Assembly (NCBI GenBank): GCA_903832325.1 | Contig: CAILBC010000040.1 | Span: forward strand, 1 to 59,612 | Length of the DNA stretch: 59,612 bases | Source of the DNA: an uncultured Sphingomonadales bacterium | GTDB taxonomy: Bacteria > Pseudomonadota > Alphaproteobacteria > Sphingomonadales > Sphingomonadaceae | Reading direction: 5' to 3' | Shown here: positions 43,383 through 52,159 of the stretch, piece after piece | Numbering within the stretch: position 1 is the first letter of the stretch | Layout: every line of letters begins with the position of its first letter | The notes under the pieces: model-generated | Seen by the model: the letters and a program-made list of their open reading frames with translations, nothing else | Databases searched by the model: none | What the model was told of the DNA's origin: nothing | Program-made: the position numbers and the translations under genes

Positions 43383-44264
43383 TCAGGCGGCGTCGGTCCT
43401 GGGCGGCACATAGCCGATCTGGCCCACGGCATGGGCAAAGGGGCGCACGGATTCGCCCAGTTGCGCCTCAAGCGCGGGCAGGATGCGCGCGCGCGCCTCG
43501 GCGGCGATGGCTTTGCGCCCGCCGTAATCGCGCGGATCGAACGGTTCGAGAAAAAACACCTCAAGCTTGAACGACCCGCGCCGCGCCAGCACGCGCTTGG
43601 CATTGTCAACACCGGCCTCGGTGCCGATCCAGCCGATCCATTCGCCAATATCGCCGCCGTAATCGAGCACCACCGGCTGCACCAGCACACCCGGCGGTGG
43701 CGGCTCCAGCACGCGCAGCATCGCGGTCTTGAACGGTAGCAACGATTTGCCATCGGTGGTCGTGCCTTCGGGAAACACGGTGACCGACCAGTTGTCGGCC
43801 AGCGCCTCGCGCAGGCGGTTGATCTGGTCGGCCACGCCCAGCCGGTCTTCGCGGCTGACGAACACGGTGCGGTTGATCCGCGCCAGCCAGCCGACCAGCG
43901 GCGCCGTGGCCAGCTCTGCCTTGGCCACAAAGGCCGTGCCGCTGGCTCCGCCGAGCGCCAGAATATCCATCCACGACAGGTGGTTGGCAATATAGAACAC
44001 ATCGCGTTTCAGCGGCACGCCGTGGATGCGCAGCCGCGCGCCACACAGCCGGCAGGCCACGCGCAGAAAGATCTTGGGGAACGGCGATCCGTACTGGACC
44101 TGACGAAAGGCATAGTGCAGCGGCACGCAGACGCTCAGCGCCAGCGCCAGCGCGATCGCGCGCAGCACGATCCGCAACCACCCCATCCACGATATCGGTT
44201 CACCGCGTTCGGGACCGACCTTGCGACGGCGGAACCTAAGTTTCGCGGCCAAGCTTGACACCAT
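43383..44264 (-). CDS. plsC: 1-acyl-sn-glycerol-3-phosphate acyltransferase
   Basis: A 293-residue membrane acyltransferase converting lysophosphatidic to phosphatidic acid. The H-x4-D catalytic motif is NHLSWMDIL and the second motif FPEGTTTDG; an N-terminal transmembrane segment (IVLRAIALALALSVCVPLHY) precedes them. Two starts are possible: ATG 44264 with GGAG at 4 nt and overlapping the fur stop by 29 bp, used here, or ATG 44186 just before the membrane segment. Confidence 0.92.
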   Translation of the reverse strand: MVSSLAAKLRFRRRKVGPERGEPISWMGWLRIVLRAIALALALSVCVPLHYAFRQVQYGSPFPKIFLRVACRLCGARLRIHGVPLKRDVFYIANHLSWMDILALGGASGTAFVAKAELATAPLVGWLARINRTVFVSREDRLGVADQINRLREALADNWSVTVFPEGTTTDGKSLLPFKTAMLRVLEPPPPGVLVQPVVLDYGGDIGEWIGWIGTEAGVDNAKRVLARRGSFKLEVFFLEPFDPRDYGGRKAIAAEARARILPALEAQLGESVRPFAHAVGQIGYVPPRTDAA

Positions 44265-44658
44265 ACAACTCCATGCGGTGGTCAACCAGGCGATAGCCCA
44301 GCTTTTCGGCGATCTGGCGTTGCAACGCTTCCAGCTCCGGGTCAACGAATTCGATCACTTTGCCGCTTTCGACATCGATCAGGTGATCGTGATGCGCTTC
44401 GGGCGTGGCTTCATAACGGGCGCGGCCGTCGCCGAAATCGTGGCGATCGAGAATCCCCGCCTCTTCGAACAGGCGCACGGTGCGATAGACCGTGGCGATC
44501 GAAATGCGCGGATCGCGCGCGGCGGCGCGTTCGTGCAGCTTTTCCACATCGGGATGGTCATCGCTTTCCGACAGCACGCGCGCGATCACGCGCCGTTGTT
44601 CGGTGATGCGCAGACCCCGTTCGGCACAAAGGGCTTCGATGTCGATTGGCTGGTGCAC
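44236..44658 (-). CDS. fur: Fur-family transcriptional regulator
   Basis: A 140-residue metal-dependent repressor. DNA-binding domain GLRITEQRRVIARVL...ISIATVYRTVRLFEEAGIL and dimerisation domain with the HHDHLID metal site; no C-terminal CxxC pairs are present, as in many alphaproteobacterial Fur/Mur proteins. Whether it senses iron or manganese is not decidable here. The start is a GTG reading VHQPIDIEALCAERG; the upstream open frame is a repeat-rich leader. The plsC frame overlaps its 3' end. Confidence 0.92.
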   Translation of the reverse strand: MHQPIDIEALCAERGLRITEQRRVIARVLSESDDHPDVEKLHERAAARDPRISIATVYRTVRLFEEAGILDRHDFGDGRARYEATPEAHHDHLIDVESGKVIEFVDPELEALQRQIAEKLGYRLVDHRMELYGVKLGRET

Positions 44659-44731
44659 GTGTGATCCGCAAGTGGAGCAGGGTTGGCCGCATGATAGGCG
44701 CTGGGGCCAAGACTGCAACTGCCCGGTGTTC

Positions 44732-44783
44732 GGGAATGGTGTCCGGGAATGGGAGGCGGGAATGGGAGACGGGAATGGCAGGC
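44732..44783. repeat. 13-bp tandem repeat, four copies
   Basis: Units beginning GGGAATGG at 44732, 44745, 44758 and 44771 lie in the fur leader region between mucR and fur. Copies are imperfect. Confidence 0.75.
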
Positions 44784-44857
44784 GGGCGCAAGATACGAAA
44801 ATGGCCGCAGGGCGCAGATGGCAAGCCCGCCATGGGTCGGCGGGGGCCATCGGCCAT

Positions 44858-44926
44858 GCGGCCATTTCGGCATCAGCCCTGCGGCCGTTTCAGAAACGTC
44901 CATGCGGCCGTTTCAGAAGCGTGCCA
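44858..44926. repeat. 23-bp tandem repeat, three copies
   Basis: Units beginning GCGGCC at 44858, 44881 and 44904; the last two share GCGGCCGTTTCAGAA exactly. They follow the mucR stop, in the 298-bp mucR-fur gap that contains no gene. Confidence 0.75.
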
Positions 44927-44956
44927 GCGCGGGCCTTTGCGCCCGCGCAGACCGGA

Positions 44957-45397
44957 TCAGATGGCGGCTTTGGCGCGGCCGCGCTTGGGCGCAGGCTTGC
45001 GGCCGAGACCGATCTTCTTGGCCAGTTCGCGGCGCTTTTCGGCATAGGCCGGCGCGACCATCGGATAGTCGGCGGGCAGATTCCAGCGCGCGCGATACTG
45101 GTCCGGCGTCAGGTTGTAGCGCGTTGCAAGGTGCCGCTTGAGCATCTTGAGCTTCTTGCCATCTTCCAGACAGATGATGTGGTCGTTCTTGACCGAAGCG
45201 CGGATCGAAACGGCCGGTTCCGGCATCGGTTCGGCCTGCGGTTCTGCAGGCTTCAGCCCGGCGAGCGCGTTGTAGACATTGCTGATCAAAGTCGCGAGGT
45301 CACCAACCGCAACGCTGTTGTTGCTGACATGGGCTGCGACGATGTCCGAGGTAAGGGTGATCAGCGTCTCGCGCAGATCATTTTCAATTTCAGTCAT
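44957..45397 (-). CDS. mucR: MucR/Ros-family zinc-finger regulator
   Basis: A 146-residue H-NS-like zinc-finger regulator of alphaproteobacteria. The N-terminal oligomerisation part (MTEIENDLRETLITLTSDIVAAHVSNNSV) precedes the finger region HIICLEDGKKLKMLKRHLATRYNLTPDQYRARWNLPADYPMVAPAYAEKR and a basic tail. MucR silences AT-rich, often horizontally acquired genes and usually represses itself; the 200 bp upstream are unusually AT-rich. Confidence 0.95.
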   Translation of the reverse strand: MTEIENDLRETLITLTSDIVAAHVSNNSVAVGDLATLISNVYNALAGLKPAEPQAEPMPEPAVSIRASVKNDHIICLEDGKKLKMLKRHLATRYNLTPDQYRARWNLPADYPMVAPAYAEKRRELAKKIGLGRKPAPKRGRAKAAI

Positions 45398-45399
45398 GC

Positions 45400-45600
45400 G
45401 AACCGACCTTTCTACTGTATGTGCGGTTTTTTCTGATTTTTACCAGACTTTTGATTCCGCTGGATTTTTCACCGATCCGGCAGATCGACTCTCCCATCAG
45501 ATTACCGCCATATAGGATCTATTTTTCGATGCGCAATCCGTAATTGTTGCGACAACATGAAAATCCGGGGAAAATTTCATGATGAAACGCTGATTTCTTG
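45400..45600 (-). promoter_or_regulatory. AT-rich mucR upstream region
   Basis: The most AT-rich stretch of the window, between mucR and the rimI stop. It contains T-runs (45428-45437, 45439-45442) and TA steps of the kind MucR binds, and the palindrome GTTGCGACAAC. It likely holds the mucR promoter and an autoregulatory site; exact boxes are not resolvable by eye. Confidence 0.55.
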
Positions 45601-45603
45601 CAG

Positions 45604-46074
45604 TCAGTCGATCACCAATTCCTGCGTGATCGCATCGACTCTGTCGCCGTTCGACATGCGATAATACCGGGGCCTTATTCCAATCGGCCGAAAGCCATGC
45701 GCAGCATAGAGAATGCCGGCGGAATTGTTCCGCCGCATCTCCAAAAAAAGCCTTTTCTTGCCACGTTGGCGGCAATCATCAATAAATAGTGCCAAAAGTG
45801 CATGGCCAAGCCCGCGCCGGCGCCAGGACGGGGCAATCGCGAACAGCAAAAGTTCCTCTTCATCGAACAGCCCGCGCGACAGGCTGAAGCCGGCAACGTC
45901 GTCGTGCGGCCCGGGCCCGACAATCCCGCCGGGGGTTATCAGCGCATAATGCGTGCCGGCCAGCAGCAGCGCGTCGCTGACCTGCCGGCGGTTCCACGCT
46001 TCGCCGAATTCGGGCGGAAACGCCTGCGCCATGACCTCCATGATACGGTCGACATCGTCTGCTGGCGCAAGCAC
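45604..46074 (-). CDS. rimI: RimI-type N-acetyltransferase
   Basis: A GNAT acetyltransferase of about 156 residues, paired with tsaB as in many bacteria where RimI acetylates the ribosomal protein S18 N-terminus. The acetyl-CoA loop is visible as APSWRRRGLGHALLALFIDDCRQRG, followed by EMRRNNSAGILYAAHGFRPIGIRPRYY. The upstream in-frame extension has no domain character and overlaps tsaB, so a GTG at 46074 is used; ATGs at 46125, 46140 and 46158 are alternatives. Confidence 0.85.
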   Translation of the reverse strand: MLAPADDVDRIMEVMAQAFPPEFGEAWNRRQVSDALLLAGTHYALITPGGIVGPGPHDDVAGFSLSRGLFDEEELLLFAIAPSWRRRGLGHALLALFIDDCRQRGKKRLFLEMRRNNSAGILYAAHGFRPIGIRPRYYRMSNGDRVDAITQELVID

Positions 46075-46093
46075 GCGGGGTAACCGTTGCGGT

Positions 46094-46720
46094 TCAGGCC
46101 GGCGCGGGTGCGCGCACCCGGGCATCGGGCGCGCGGCCATAGACGGGCGCGGTGTCATCGCGCCACGCGGCGCGGGGCAACAGTACGAATTGGCGCGCAT
46201 CGGGCCGCAGCACCAGCGCGCGTGTGCCGCTTGCCAGCGCCAGCGCGTCGGCCTGGCTGCCTGCGGCCAAAGGCGCGGTGGCGCGGGCGATCACATCGGC
46301 CGGGGGCAGCGAAACCGGCGCGCCTGCGGGAAGGCCGGATGCGGCAAAGGGCTGGAAAAACCATTCGCCGTGGCCGCCTGTCATCACCACGTCGATCGCG
46401 CCATCGGGATCATGCGCGGCGGCGCGCGCCATGGCCGCCACCAGATCGAGGCAGTGATAGCCGCCCACCGGCGCGTCCCAGGCCAGCCCCAGCGCACGCG
46501 CCGCAGCGATGCCGACGCGAATTCCGGTGAAGCTGCCCGGGCCCAGATTGACCATGATCCGCCCGGCGCGGCCGCGATCGGGCAGCGCGGCAATCATCGG
46601 CACCAGCCGTTCGGCATGGCCCCGGCCCAGTTCGGCATGATCGCCCGCGATCAGCGCGAGCCCATCGAACAGCGCGACCGAACAGGCCTCGGTCGCCGTG
46701 TCGATGACCAGTGTTCGCAT
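46094..46720 (-). CDS. tsaB: tRNA threonylcarbamoyladenosine synthesis protein TsaB
   Basis: A 208-residue ASKHA-fold protein, non-catalytic partner of TsaD in making t6A37 on tRNA. Characteristic start MRTLVIDTATEACSVALFDG, LGRGHAERLVPMI, and NLGPGSFTGIRVGIAAARALGL. The order nitroreductase-tsaB-rimI is kept. The gene is typical in length and lies 18 bp after the nitroreductase stop. Confidence 0.95.
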   Translation of the reverse strand: MRTLVIDTATEACSVALFDGLALIAGDHAELGRGHAERLVPMIAALPDRGRAGRIMVNLGPGSFTGIRVGIAAARALGLAWDAPVGGYHCLDLVAAMARAAAHDPDGAIDVVMTGGHGEWFFQPFAASGLPAGAPVSLPPADVIARATAPLAAGSQADALALASGTRALVLRPDARQFVLLPRAAWRDDTAPVYGRAPDARVRAPAPA

Positions 46721-46738
46721 CTGCCGCGCCTGAAAGGA

Positions 46739-47356
46739 TCAGGCGATCTGGTTGAACGTGGCGAAATCGGGGCGCGGGCTGCGCGGAAAGATCGTTGCCG
46801 GATCGCCATAGCCCAGCGTCGAAATGAAATTCGACCGCACGCGGGGCGTATCGCCAAAGAACGCGGCATCGACCGCAGCGTTGTCAAAGCCCGACATCGG
46901 CCCGGTATCCAGCCCCAGCGCGCGCGCGGCCATGATGAAATAGGCGCCCTGCAGCGATGAATTGCGGAATGCGGACACTTCGCGCGCCGCCTCGCTGCCG
47001 GCAAACCAGCTTTTTGCGTCGGCATGGGGAAACAGCCAGGGCAGCTGTTCGTGAAAATCGATGTCCATGCCGATGATCACGCTGACCGGCGCCTGGCGCA
47101 CTTTGTCGGGGTTTGTGCCACCGGTGAGCGCGGCCAGCTTTTCCTTGGCGGCATCGGTAACGCACCAGACCAGCCGGGCGGGCATCTGGTTGGCCGAAGT
47201 CGGCCCCATTTTCATCAGATCCCAGATCGCGATCAACTGATCCTGGCTGACCGGGCGATCGAGATAGCCATTGTAGGTGCGCGCCGTGCGAAACAGCTGA
47301 TCGAGGGCATCATCCGAAAGCGGCTGGGTCATGGGTGGCACTTTCACAAAGGGCAT
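46739..47356 (-). CDS. RutE/HadB-like malonic semialdehyde reductase-type nitroreductase
   Basis: A 205-residue flavin oxidoreductase of the nitroreductase superfamily: FRTARTYNGYLDRPVSQDQLIAIWDLMKMGPTSANQMPARLVW, NSSLQGAYFIMAARALGLDTGPMSGFDNAAVD, FISTLGYGDPATIFPRSPR. This pattern is RutE-like (3-hydroxypropionic acid dehydrogenase/malonic semialdehyde reductase), but no rut operon is present. ATG immediately follows the nfu TGA (TGAATG); an ATG at 47332 is equally plausible. Confidence 0.87.
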   Translation of the reverse strand: MPFVKVPPMTQPLSDDALDQLFRTARTYNGYLDRPVSQDQLIAIWDLMKMGPTSANQMPARLVWCVTDAAKEKLAALTGGTNPDKVRQAPVSVIIGMDIDFHEQLPWLFPHADAKSWFAGSEAAREVSAFRNSSLQGAYFIMAARALGLDTGPMSGFDNAAVDAAFFGDTPRVRSNFISTLGYGDPATIFPRSPRPDFATFNQIA

Positions 47357-47935
47357 TCAGGCGGCGCGCACTTCGTTCACTTCGGGAACGTAGTGCTTCA
47401 GCAGCGATTCGATCCCGTTTTTCAGCGTCGCCGTCGAAGACGGGCAGCCGGCGCAGGCACCCTGCATGCGCAGATAGACCACGCCATCGCGGAACCCGCG
47501 ATAGGTGATGTCTCCGCCATCGTTGGCCACCGCCGGGCGCACGCGCGTTTCGATCAGGTCCTTGATCTGGTCGATCACGTCGGCATCGGCCGGATCATCG
47601 GCGACGCCGTCGTAATCATCCGCTTCGGGCACGGCAAAGCCGGCGCTTGCCGCATGGAACAGCGGCGCCTGCGCGGCGAAATGATCGAGCAGAACCGCGA
47701 GCACTTGCGGCTTGGCATCGCTCCATTGCGCGCCGGGGGCGATGGTTACGGCCACGAAATCGCGCCCGAACAACACCCCGGTTACATCGCCGAGCGAAAA
47801 CAGCGCTTCGGCCAGGGGCGAAGCCGCAGCCTCTTCGGCGGACGTGAATTCGCGCGTGCCTGCGGTCATGACCAGTTCACCGGGCATGAACTTCAGCGTG
47901 GCGGGGTTGGGCGTGGTTTCGGTTTCGATGAACAT
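47357..47935 (-). CDS. NifU-family Fe-S scaffold/carrier protein (NfuA type)
   Basis: A 192-residue protein with an N-terminal Nfu_N domain (MFIETETTPNPATLKFMPG) and a C-terminal NifU-like domain with CAGC (GACAGCPSSTATLKNGIESLLKHYVPEVNEV) that binds a [4Fe-4S] cluster for delivery to apoproteins. The start is ATG 47935, matching the family's N-terminus. It heads the run of genes nfu-nitroreductase-tsaB-rimI. Confidence 0.94.
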   Translation of the reverse strand: MFIETETTPNPATLKFMPGELVMTAGTREFTSAEEAAASPLAEALFSLGDVTGVLFGRDFVAVTIAPGAQWSDAKPQVLAVLLDHFAAQAPLFHAASAGFAVPEADDYDGVADDPADADVIDQIKDLIETRVRPAVANDGGDITYRGFRDGVVYLRMQGACAGCPSSTATLKNGIESLLKHYVPEVNEVRAA

Positions 47936-48069
47936 GCCATTGCATTTAGGACGGGGGGGGCAGCGGTCAAGGGGCGCCGGGGGCTGGAACGCGGCGAAAT
48001 CGCGCATCGCGCACGAATTAGGGCGCGCGCCGCACCATTTCCGGCTGGCGGGGCCATTCCCGGCTCTCT

Positions 48070-48690
48070 ATGCGATCGCGCATGAAGCAAACTCTTTCGC
48101 GAATCGCCCCCGTTCTTGGTGCGCTGCTGCTTGGCGCGCCGATCCCCGCTGATGCTGCGCCTGCTGCGGCGCCTGCCCATGCTGCGGCGCCTGGCCATGC
48201 CGCTGCGCCCGCGCCGGCGATCATCACGCTGCCGCTGCAGCCGACGGTGGGCACAGACATGCGCGGCTGTTCGGCAAAGACCGCATCGGGGCTGGGCTAT
48301 GAAACGCTGCGCACCGGCACCGGGCCAAAACCCGGCAAGACCGATTTCGTGCTGATCAACTATATCGGCTATCTGGCCAGCGACGGCACGGTGTTTGACC
48401 AGAACCGCGCGACGCCGCTGGGGCTGGACCAGGTCATCCCCGGCTTTGCCGAAGGCCTGCAACTGATGCCGCGCGGCAGCATCTGGCGGCTTTGCGTGCC
48501 GGCGGCGCTGGGCTATGGCGCGCGCGGCGCAGGCGCAGCGGTGCCGGCCAACGCGGATCTGATTTTCCAGATCGAGCTGGTCGATTCCAAGACCGCGGCC
48601 GAAATCGAAGTGATCCGCAAGGCGCAGGACGGCCCGACCCCCGAGCCGCAAGCCACTCCGCCAGCCGCCACCCCGCCAGCTTCACACTGA
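48070..48690 (+). CDS. Exported FKBP-type peptidyl-prolyl isomerase
   Basis: A 206-residue protein with a signal peptide (QTLSRIAPVLGALLLGAPIPADA), an Ala/Pro/His-rich linker and an FKBP domain: LGYETLRTGTGPKPGKTDFVLINYIGYLASDGTVFDQN, VIPGFAEGLQLMPRGSIWRLCVPAALGYGARGAG, ANADLIFQIELVD. It assists folding in the periplasm. The C-terminal tail is Pro/Ala-rich. ATGs at 48070 and 48082 are possible starts. A 127-bp gap precedes the M16 protease. Confidence 0.92.
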   Translation: MRSRMKQTLSRIAPVLGALLLGAPIPADAAPAAAPAHAAAPGHAAAPAPAIITLPLQPTVGTDMRGCSAKTASGLGYETLRTGTGPKPGKTDFVLINYIGYLASDGTVFDQNRATPLGLDQVIPGFAEGLQLMPRGSIWRLCVPAALGYGARGAGAAVPANADLIFQIELVDSKTAAEIEVIRKAQDGPTPEPQATPPAATPPASH

Positions 48691-48817
48691 TCCCGGGCAC
48701 TGGTCCGGGCCACTTTCCCGGGTCTGGCCCCTGTTGCGCGGGTTTCGCCCGCAAGGGGTGGTGTTGCGGCTGCCTTATTCATTGGCCCTTCATTTCGGGC
48801 CAGCCTATAAGTGGCGC

Positions 48818-51781
48818 ATGATATCCTTGCGTCGGCGCCCGGGGCGCTTCGGTCTTGCCGTCTCGCTGCTGGTGTGTGCCTTTGCCGGCACCGCGCTGGC
48901 GCCGCAGGAGGCATTGGCCGCGCCGCGCCGCGCGGCGGTTGCGCACAAGGCGCCCGCCGTGCCCGAGGCAAAGGGCCCCTGGCTCTATGCCGGGTCAGAC
49001 GTGCCGCACGATCCGCAATGGACATTCGGCGTGCTGCCCAACGGGCTGCGCTATGCCGTGCGCCACAATGGCGTGCCACCGGGCCAGGTTTCGATCCGCA
49101 TCGTCGCCGATGTCGGATCGTTGTATGAAACCGATGCGCAGCGCGGCTATGCCCACCTGATCGAGCATCTGAGCTTTCGCGATTCGAAATATCTCAAATC
49201 GGGTGAGGCGATTCCCACCTGGCAAAAGCTGGGCGCGACATTCGGCAGCGACACCAATGCCGAAACCAGCCCGACCCAGACGACGTACAAGCTCGATCTG
49301 CCCGGCGCCACGCCGGCCACGCTCGATGAAACGTTCAAGCTGTTGTCCGGCATGATTTCGGCGCCGATTTTCACGCCGCAGGGCGTCCAGACCGAAGTGC
49401 CGATCGTGCTGGCCGAAATGCGCGAGCGCCAGGGCGCCGAAACGCGCGTGGTCGAGGCAACGCGGGCGACGTTCTTTACCGGGCAGCCACTTGCCAACCG
49501 GTCCCCCATCGGCACGGTCGCCACGCTGGAGGCGGCAACGTCGGACAGCATCAAGGCCTTTCACGACAAATGGTACCGGCCCGACAACACCGTGGTGGTG
49601 GTGGTGGGCGATGCCGATCCGGCCGCTCTGGTGGCCGAAATCACCAGGTGGTTCGGCGATTGGCAGGGCATCGGGCCAAAGCCCGCGCAGCCCGATTTCG
49701 GCGAGCCCAGGGCGCCGGCAGCCAAATCACCCTCAGACTGCCAATCACCACCCTGCAAAACAGGTCATTTGGGTGATACCATCCCCGTTGGCGAGACGGC
49801 GGTGATTGTCGAACCCGATCTGCCGCGCGTGTTCAATGCCGCGATCCTGCGGCCCTGGCACAAAGTGAATGACACGATCGTCTATAACCAGGGCAATATC
49901 ACCGACCGGCTGGCGCTGGCGCTGATCAACCGCCGGCTTGAGGCAAAGGCGCGCGGTGCGGCCAGCTATCTGTCGGCCCAGGTCGATCAGAACCGTTTCA
50001 GCCGATCGGCCGATGCCACGGTGATCACCGTTACCCCGCTGGGCGATGACTGGAAAACCGCGGTGCGCGATGTGCGCGCGGTGATCGCCGATGCGTTGAC
50101 CACCCCGCCGAGCGAGGCCGACATCGCGCGCGAAGTGGCCGAATTCGATGTGGCCTACAAAGTGCCGGTGGAAACGCAGGAAACCCAGGCCGGGTCGAAA
50201 CTGGCCGATGAAATTGCCGAAGCGGTCGATATCCGCGAAACCGTGGCCAATCCCGACACGGTCTATGGCATTTTCCGCAAGTCCATTCCGCTGTTCACCC
50301 CGCAACGGGTGCTGGCGCATACCCGCGCGCTGTTTGTCGGCACGGTGGAGCGTGCGGTGCTGGTAACCCCGCGCGGCCAGGACGGCACCGCCGCCGATGT
50401 GCGCACCGCCATGCTGGCGCCGGTCGATGCCGCCGCGGGCAGCCGCATCACCTCGAAAAAACTGGCCTTTTCCGACCTTCCGCCGATCGGCACCCCGGGC
50501 AAAGTGGTGGAAGCGATCCCCACCGGGCTGCTGGCGATCGAACGGATCACGCTGTCGAACGGGGTTCGCGTGCTGCTGTGGCCCAACGATGCCGAACCGG
50601 GCCGGATCATCGCGCGGGTGCGCTTTGGCGGCGGCTATGCGGTGATCGATCCGAAAGACGCGGTCTATGCCCCGCTGGGCGAGGCGGCGCTGATGGACAG
50701 CGGCTTTGCCACCTATGGCCGCGAAGATCTTGACCGCCTGGCGACAGGGCGCAAGCTGAGCCTGGATTTCGATATCAGCGACAAGACTTTCGGGTTCTAT
50801 CTCGATACCCGGCCGGCCGATCTGGCCGATCAGCTGTATCTTTTTGCGGCAAAGCTGGCGATGCCGCGCTGGGACGATCATCCGGTGATCCGTGCGCTGG
50901 CGGCGGCGCGGCTGAATTATGAAAGCACCAACGGATCGCCGATGCGCGTGCTGCAGCGCGATCTGCCCTGGCTGATCCGCGATGGCGATCCGCGTTTTGC
51001 CCAGCCCAATCCGGCCGAACTGGCCAAGGCCACGCCCGAAGGGTTCCGCCGGGTGTGGGAACCGTTGCTGCGCCAGGGGCCGATCGAGGTTGACCTGTTT
51101 GGCGATTTCAAGCGCGAGGATGCGATTGCCGCGCTGGAACGCACGTTTGGCGCGCTGCCGATGCGCACGCCGCTGCCGCCGGCGGTGCTGGCGCCGCATC
51201 TGCCCGCACACAATGAAACGCCGCTGGTGCTGACGCATCGTGGCGATGCCGATACCGCCGCCGCGCTGGTGGCCTGGCCCACCGGGGGCGGGCGCATGGC
51301 GATCCGCGAATCGCGCCAGCTGGAATTGCTCGCGCAGATTTTCCAGAACCGGCTGTTTGACGTGATGCGCGAAAAGATCGGCGCCAGCTATGCCCCGCAA
51401 GTCAGCTCGGCCTGGCCGCTCGATCTGCCCAGCGGGGGCTATTTCGCGGCGACCACGCAATTGCGCCCGCGCGATCTGCCCGCGTTTTTTGCCGCCGCCG
51501 AAAAGATTGCCGCCGATCTGGCCGCCACGCCGCCCAGCGCGGATGAAATCGCCCGCGTGACCGAGCCGATGAAGCAGTGGATCACCCGGCTGGCCACGGG
51601 CAACCAGTTCTACCTCGACCAGTTGCAGGGCGGTGCGATGGAACCGCGCAAGCTGCCCGACCTGCTGGCGATCATGACCGATTCCGCATCGACCACGCCC
51701 CAGGCGATGCAGGATCTGGCCAGGCGCTATCTGCGCGCCGATGCCAGCTGGAAACTGCAAGTGGTGCCCGAAAAGCGCTGA
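48818..51781 (+). CDS. Exported M16 (insulinase-type) zinc protease
   Basis: A 987-residue two-domain M16 protease. Signal peptide (GLAVSLLVCAFAGTALA), then N-half with the inverted zinc motif H-x-x-E-H (His113-Leu-Ile-Glu-His117) and downstream Glu in IVLAEMRERQ; the C-half is a second M16-like fold lacking the motif. It likely degrades peptides in the periplasm. An insert of about 18 residues (KSPSDCQSPPCKTGHLGDT) near residue 310 is encoded by a lower-GC, palindromic stretch that is foreign-looking. The start is ATG 48818. Confidence 0.9.
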   Translation: MISLRRRPGRFGLAVSLLVCAFAGTALAPQEALAAPRRAAVAHKAPAVPEAKGPWLYAGSDVPHDPQWTFGVLPNGLRYAVRHNGVPPGQVSIRIVADVGSLYETDAQRGYAHLIEHLSFRDSKYLKSGEAIPTWQKLGATFGSDTNAETSPTQTTYKLDLPGATPATLDETFKLLSGMISAPIFTPQGVQTEVPIVLAEMRERQGAETRVVEATRATFFTGQPLANRSPIGTVATLEAATSDSIKAFHDKWYRPDNTVVVVVGDADPAALVAEITRWFGDWQGIGPKPAQPDFGEPRAPAAKSPSDCQSPPCKTGHLGDTIPVGETAVIVEPDLPRVFNAAILRPWHKVNDTIVYNQGNITDRLALALINRRLEAKARGAASYLSAQVDQNRFSRSADATVITVTPLGDDWKTAVRDVRAVIADALTTPPSEADIAREVAEFDVAYKVPVETQETQAGSKLADEIAEAVDIRETVANPDTVYGIFRKSIPLFTPQRVLAHTRALFVGTVERAVLVTPRGQDGTAADVRTAMLAPVDAAAGSRITSKKLAFSDLPPIGTPGKVVEAIPTGLLAIERITLSNGVRVLLWPNDAEPGRIIARVRFGGGYAVIDPKDAVYAPLGEAALMDSGFATYGREDLDRLATGRKLSLDFDISDKTFGFYLDTRPADLADQLYLFAAKLAMPRWDDHPVIRALAAARLNYESTNGSPMRVLQRDLPWLIRDGDPRFAQPNPAELAKATPEGFRRVWEPLLRQGPIEVDLFGDFKREDAIAALERTFGALPMRTPLPPAVLAPHLPAHNETPLVLTHRGDADTAAALVAWPTGGGRMAIRESRQLELLAQIFQNRLFDVMREKIGASYAPQVSSAWPLDLPSGGYFAATTQLRPRDLPAFFAAAEKIAADLAATPPSADEIARVTEPMKQWITRLATGNQFYLDQLQGGAMEPRKLPDLLAIMTDSASTTPQAMQDLARRYLRADASWKLQVVPEKR

Positions 51782-51869
51782 CTGCTGCTGCTCCCTTTGC
51801 TTTTGCCGGCGCGCTCGCCAATCTGGCGGGTTCGGTCGGCTGTCGGCCGCATCCAAGGGACAAGGAACA

Positions 51870-51905
51870 GTGGCAAGCAACTGGAATGCGCATAGCTGGC
51901 GCGGA
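51870..51905 (+). other. Orphan copy of the DAHP synthase 5' end
   Basis: A GTG at 51870 with AAGGA upstream begins a frame reading VASNWNAHSWRGD, matching the real DAHP synthase N-terminus at 55955 (VATNWNARTWRGAE). 29 of 36 bases agree; the frame then runs into repeat sequence. It looks like the severed original start of that gene, about 4.08 kb away, left outside an inserted island. Confidence 0.7.
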
Positions 51906-51906
51906 G

Positions 51907-52068
51907 ATTACGGGGACAGTATACTACGAAGATTACGGCGAAGATTACGGGGGATTACGGGGACAGTATACTACGGGGGATTACAGGGACAGTATACTAA
52001 ATTCTCCCCTTCAGCGGAATTCCCCCTTGAGGTTTCGCGGCTTGGGCAATTTAGTATACTGTCCCTGA
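51907..52068. repeat. GGGGACAGTATACT repeat cluster
   Basis: Two exact copies of ATTACGGGGACAGTATACT start at 51907 and 51954; a third variant at 51980-52003 pairs with an inverted copy at 52048-52066 in a 19-bp stem. The right end of the island has a related copy at 55573. This style of sequence is known from REP-type palindromes, but no RAYT transposase gene is in the window. Confidence 0.8.
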
Positions 52069-52159
52069 AATTCATCGCCACCCCTTTCGCGACGCGCGCG
52101 TCCCCGCTAAAGGCGCTCCGCACATAAGACGAAGATTGCCCACGGGAGGGGACCGATTC

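Larger units (their letters stand above)
51782..52159. other. Intergenic region at the left border of the island
   Basis: A 378-bp gap between the M16 gene and the amidohydrolase with no credible gene. It contains 80 bp of ordinary sequence, a decayed copy of the DAHP synthase 5' end (51870), the GGACAGTATAC repeats (51907-52068) and a short AT-neutral leader for the amidohydrolase, whose RBS is GGGAGGGG at 52144-52151. Confidence 0.8.

Noticed and set aside
44659..44956. N-terminal extension of Fur into a 298-bp repeat-rich leader
   Set aside because: The extension translates tandem repeats (PFPSPIPASHSRTPFP-like) without Fur homology; the GTG start at 44658 matches the family's N-terminus.
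49745..51880. Long minus-strand open frame opposite the M16 protease
   Set aside because: It is the shadow of the M16 gene; composition is Arg/His/Gln-rich with no domain character.
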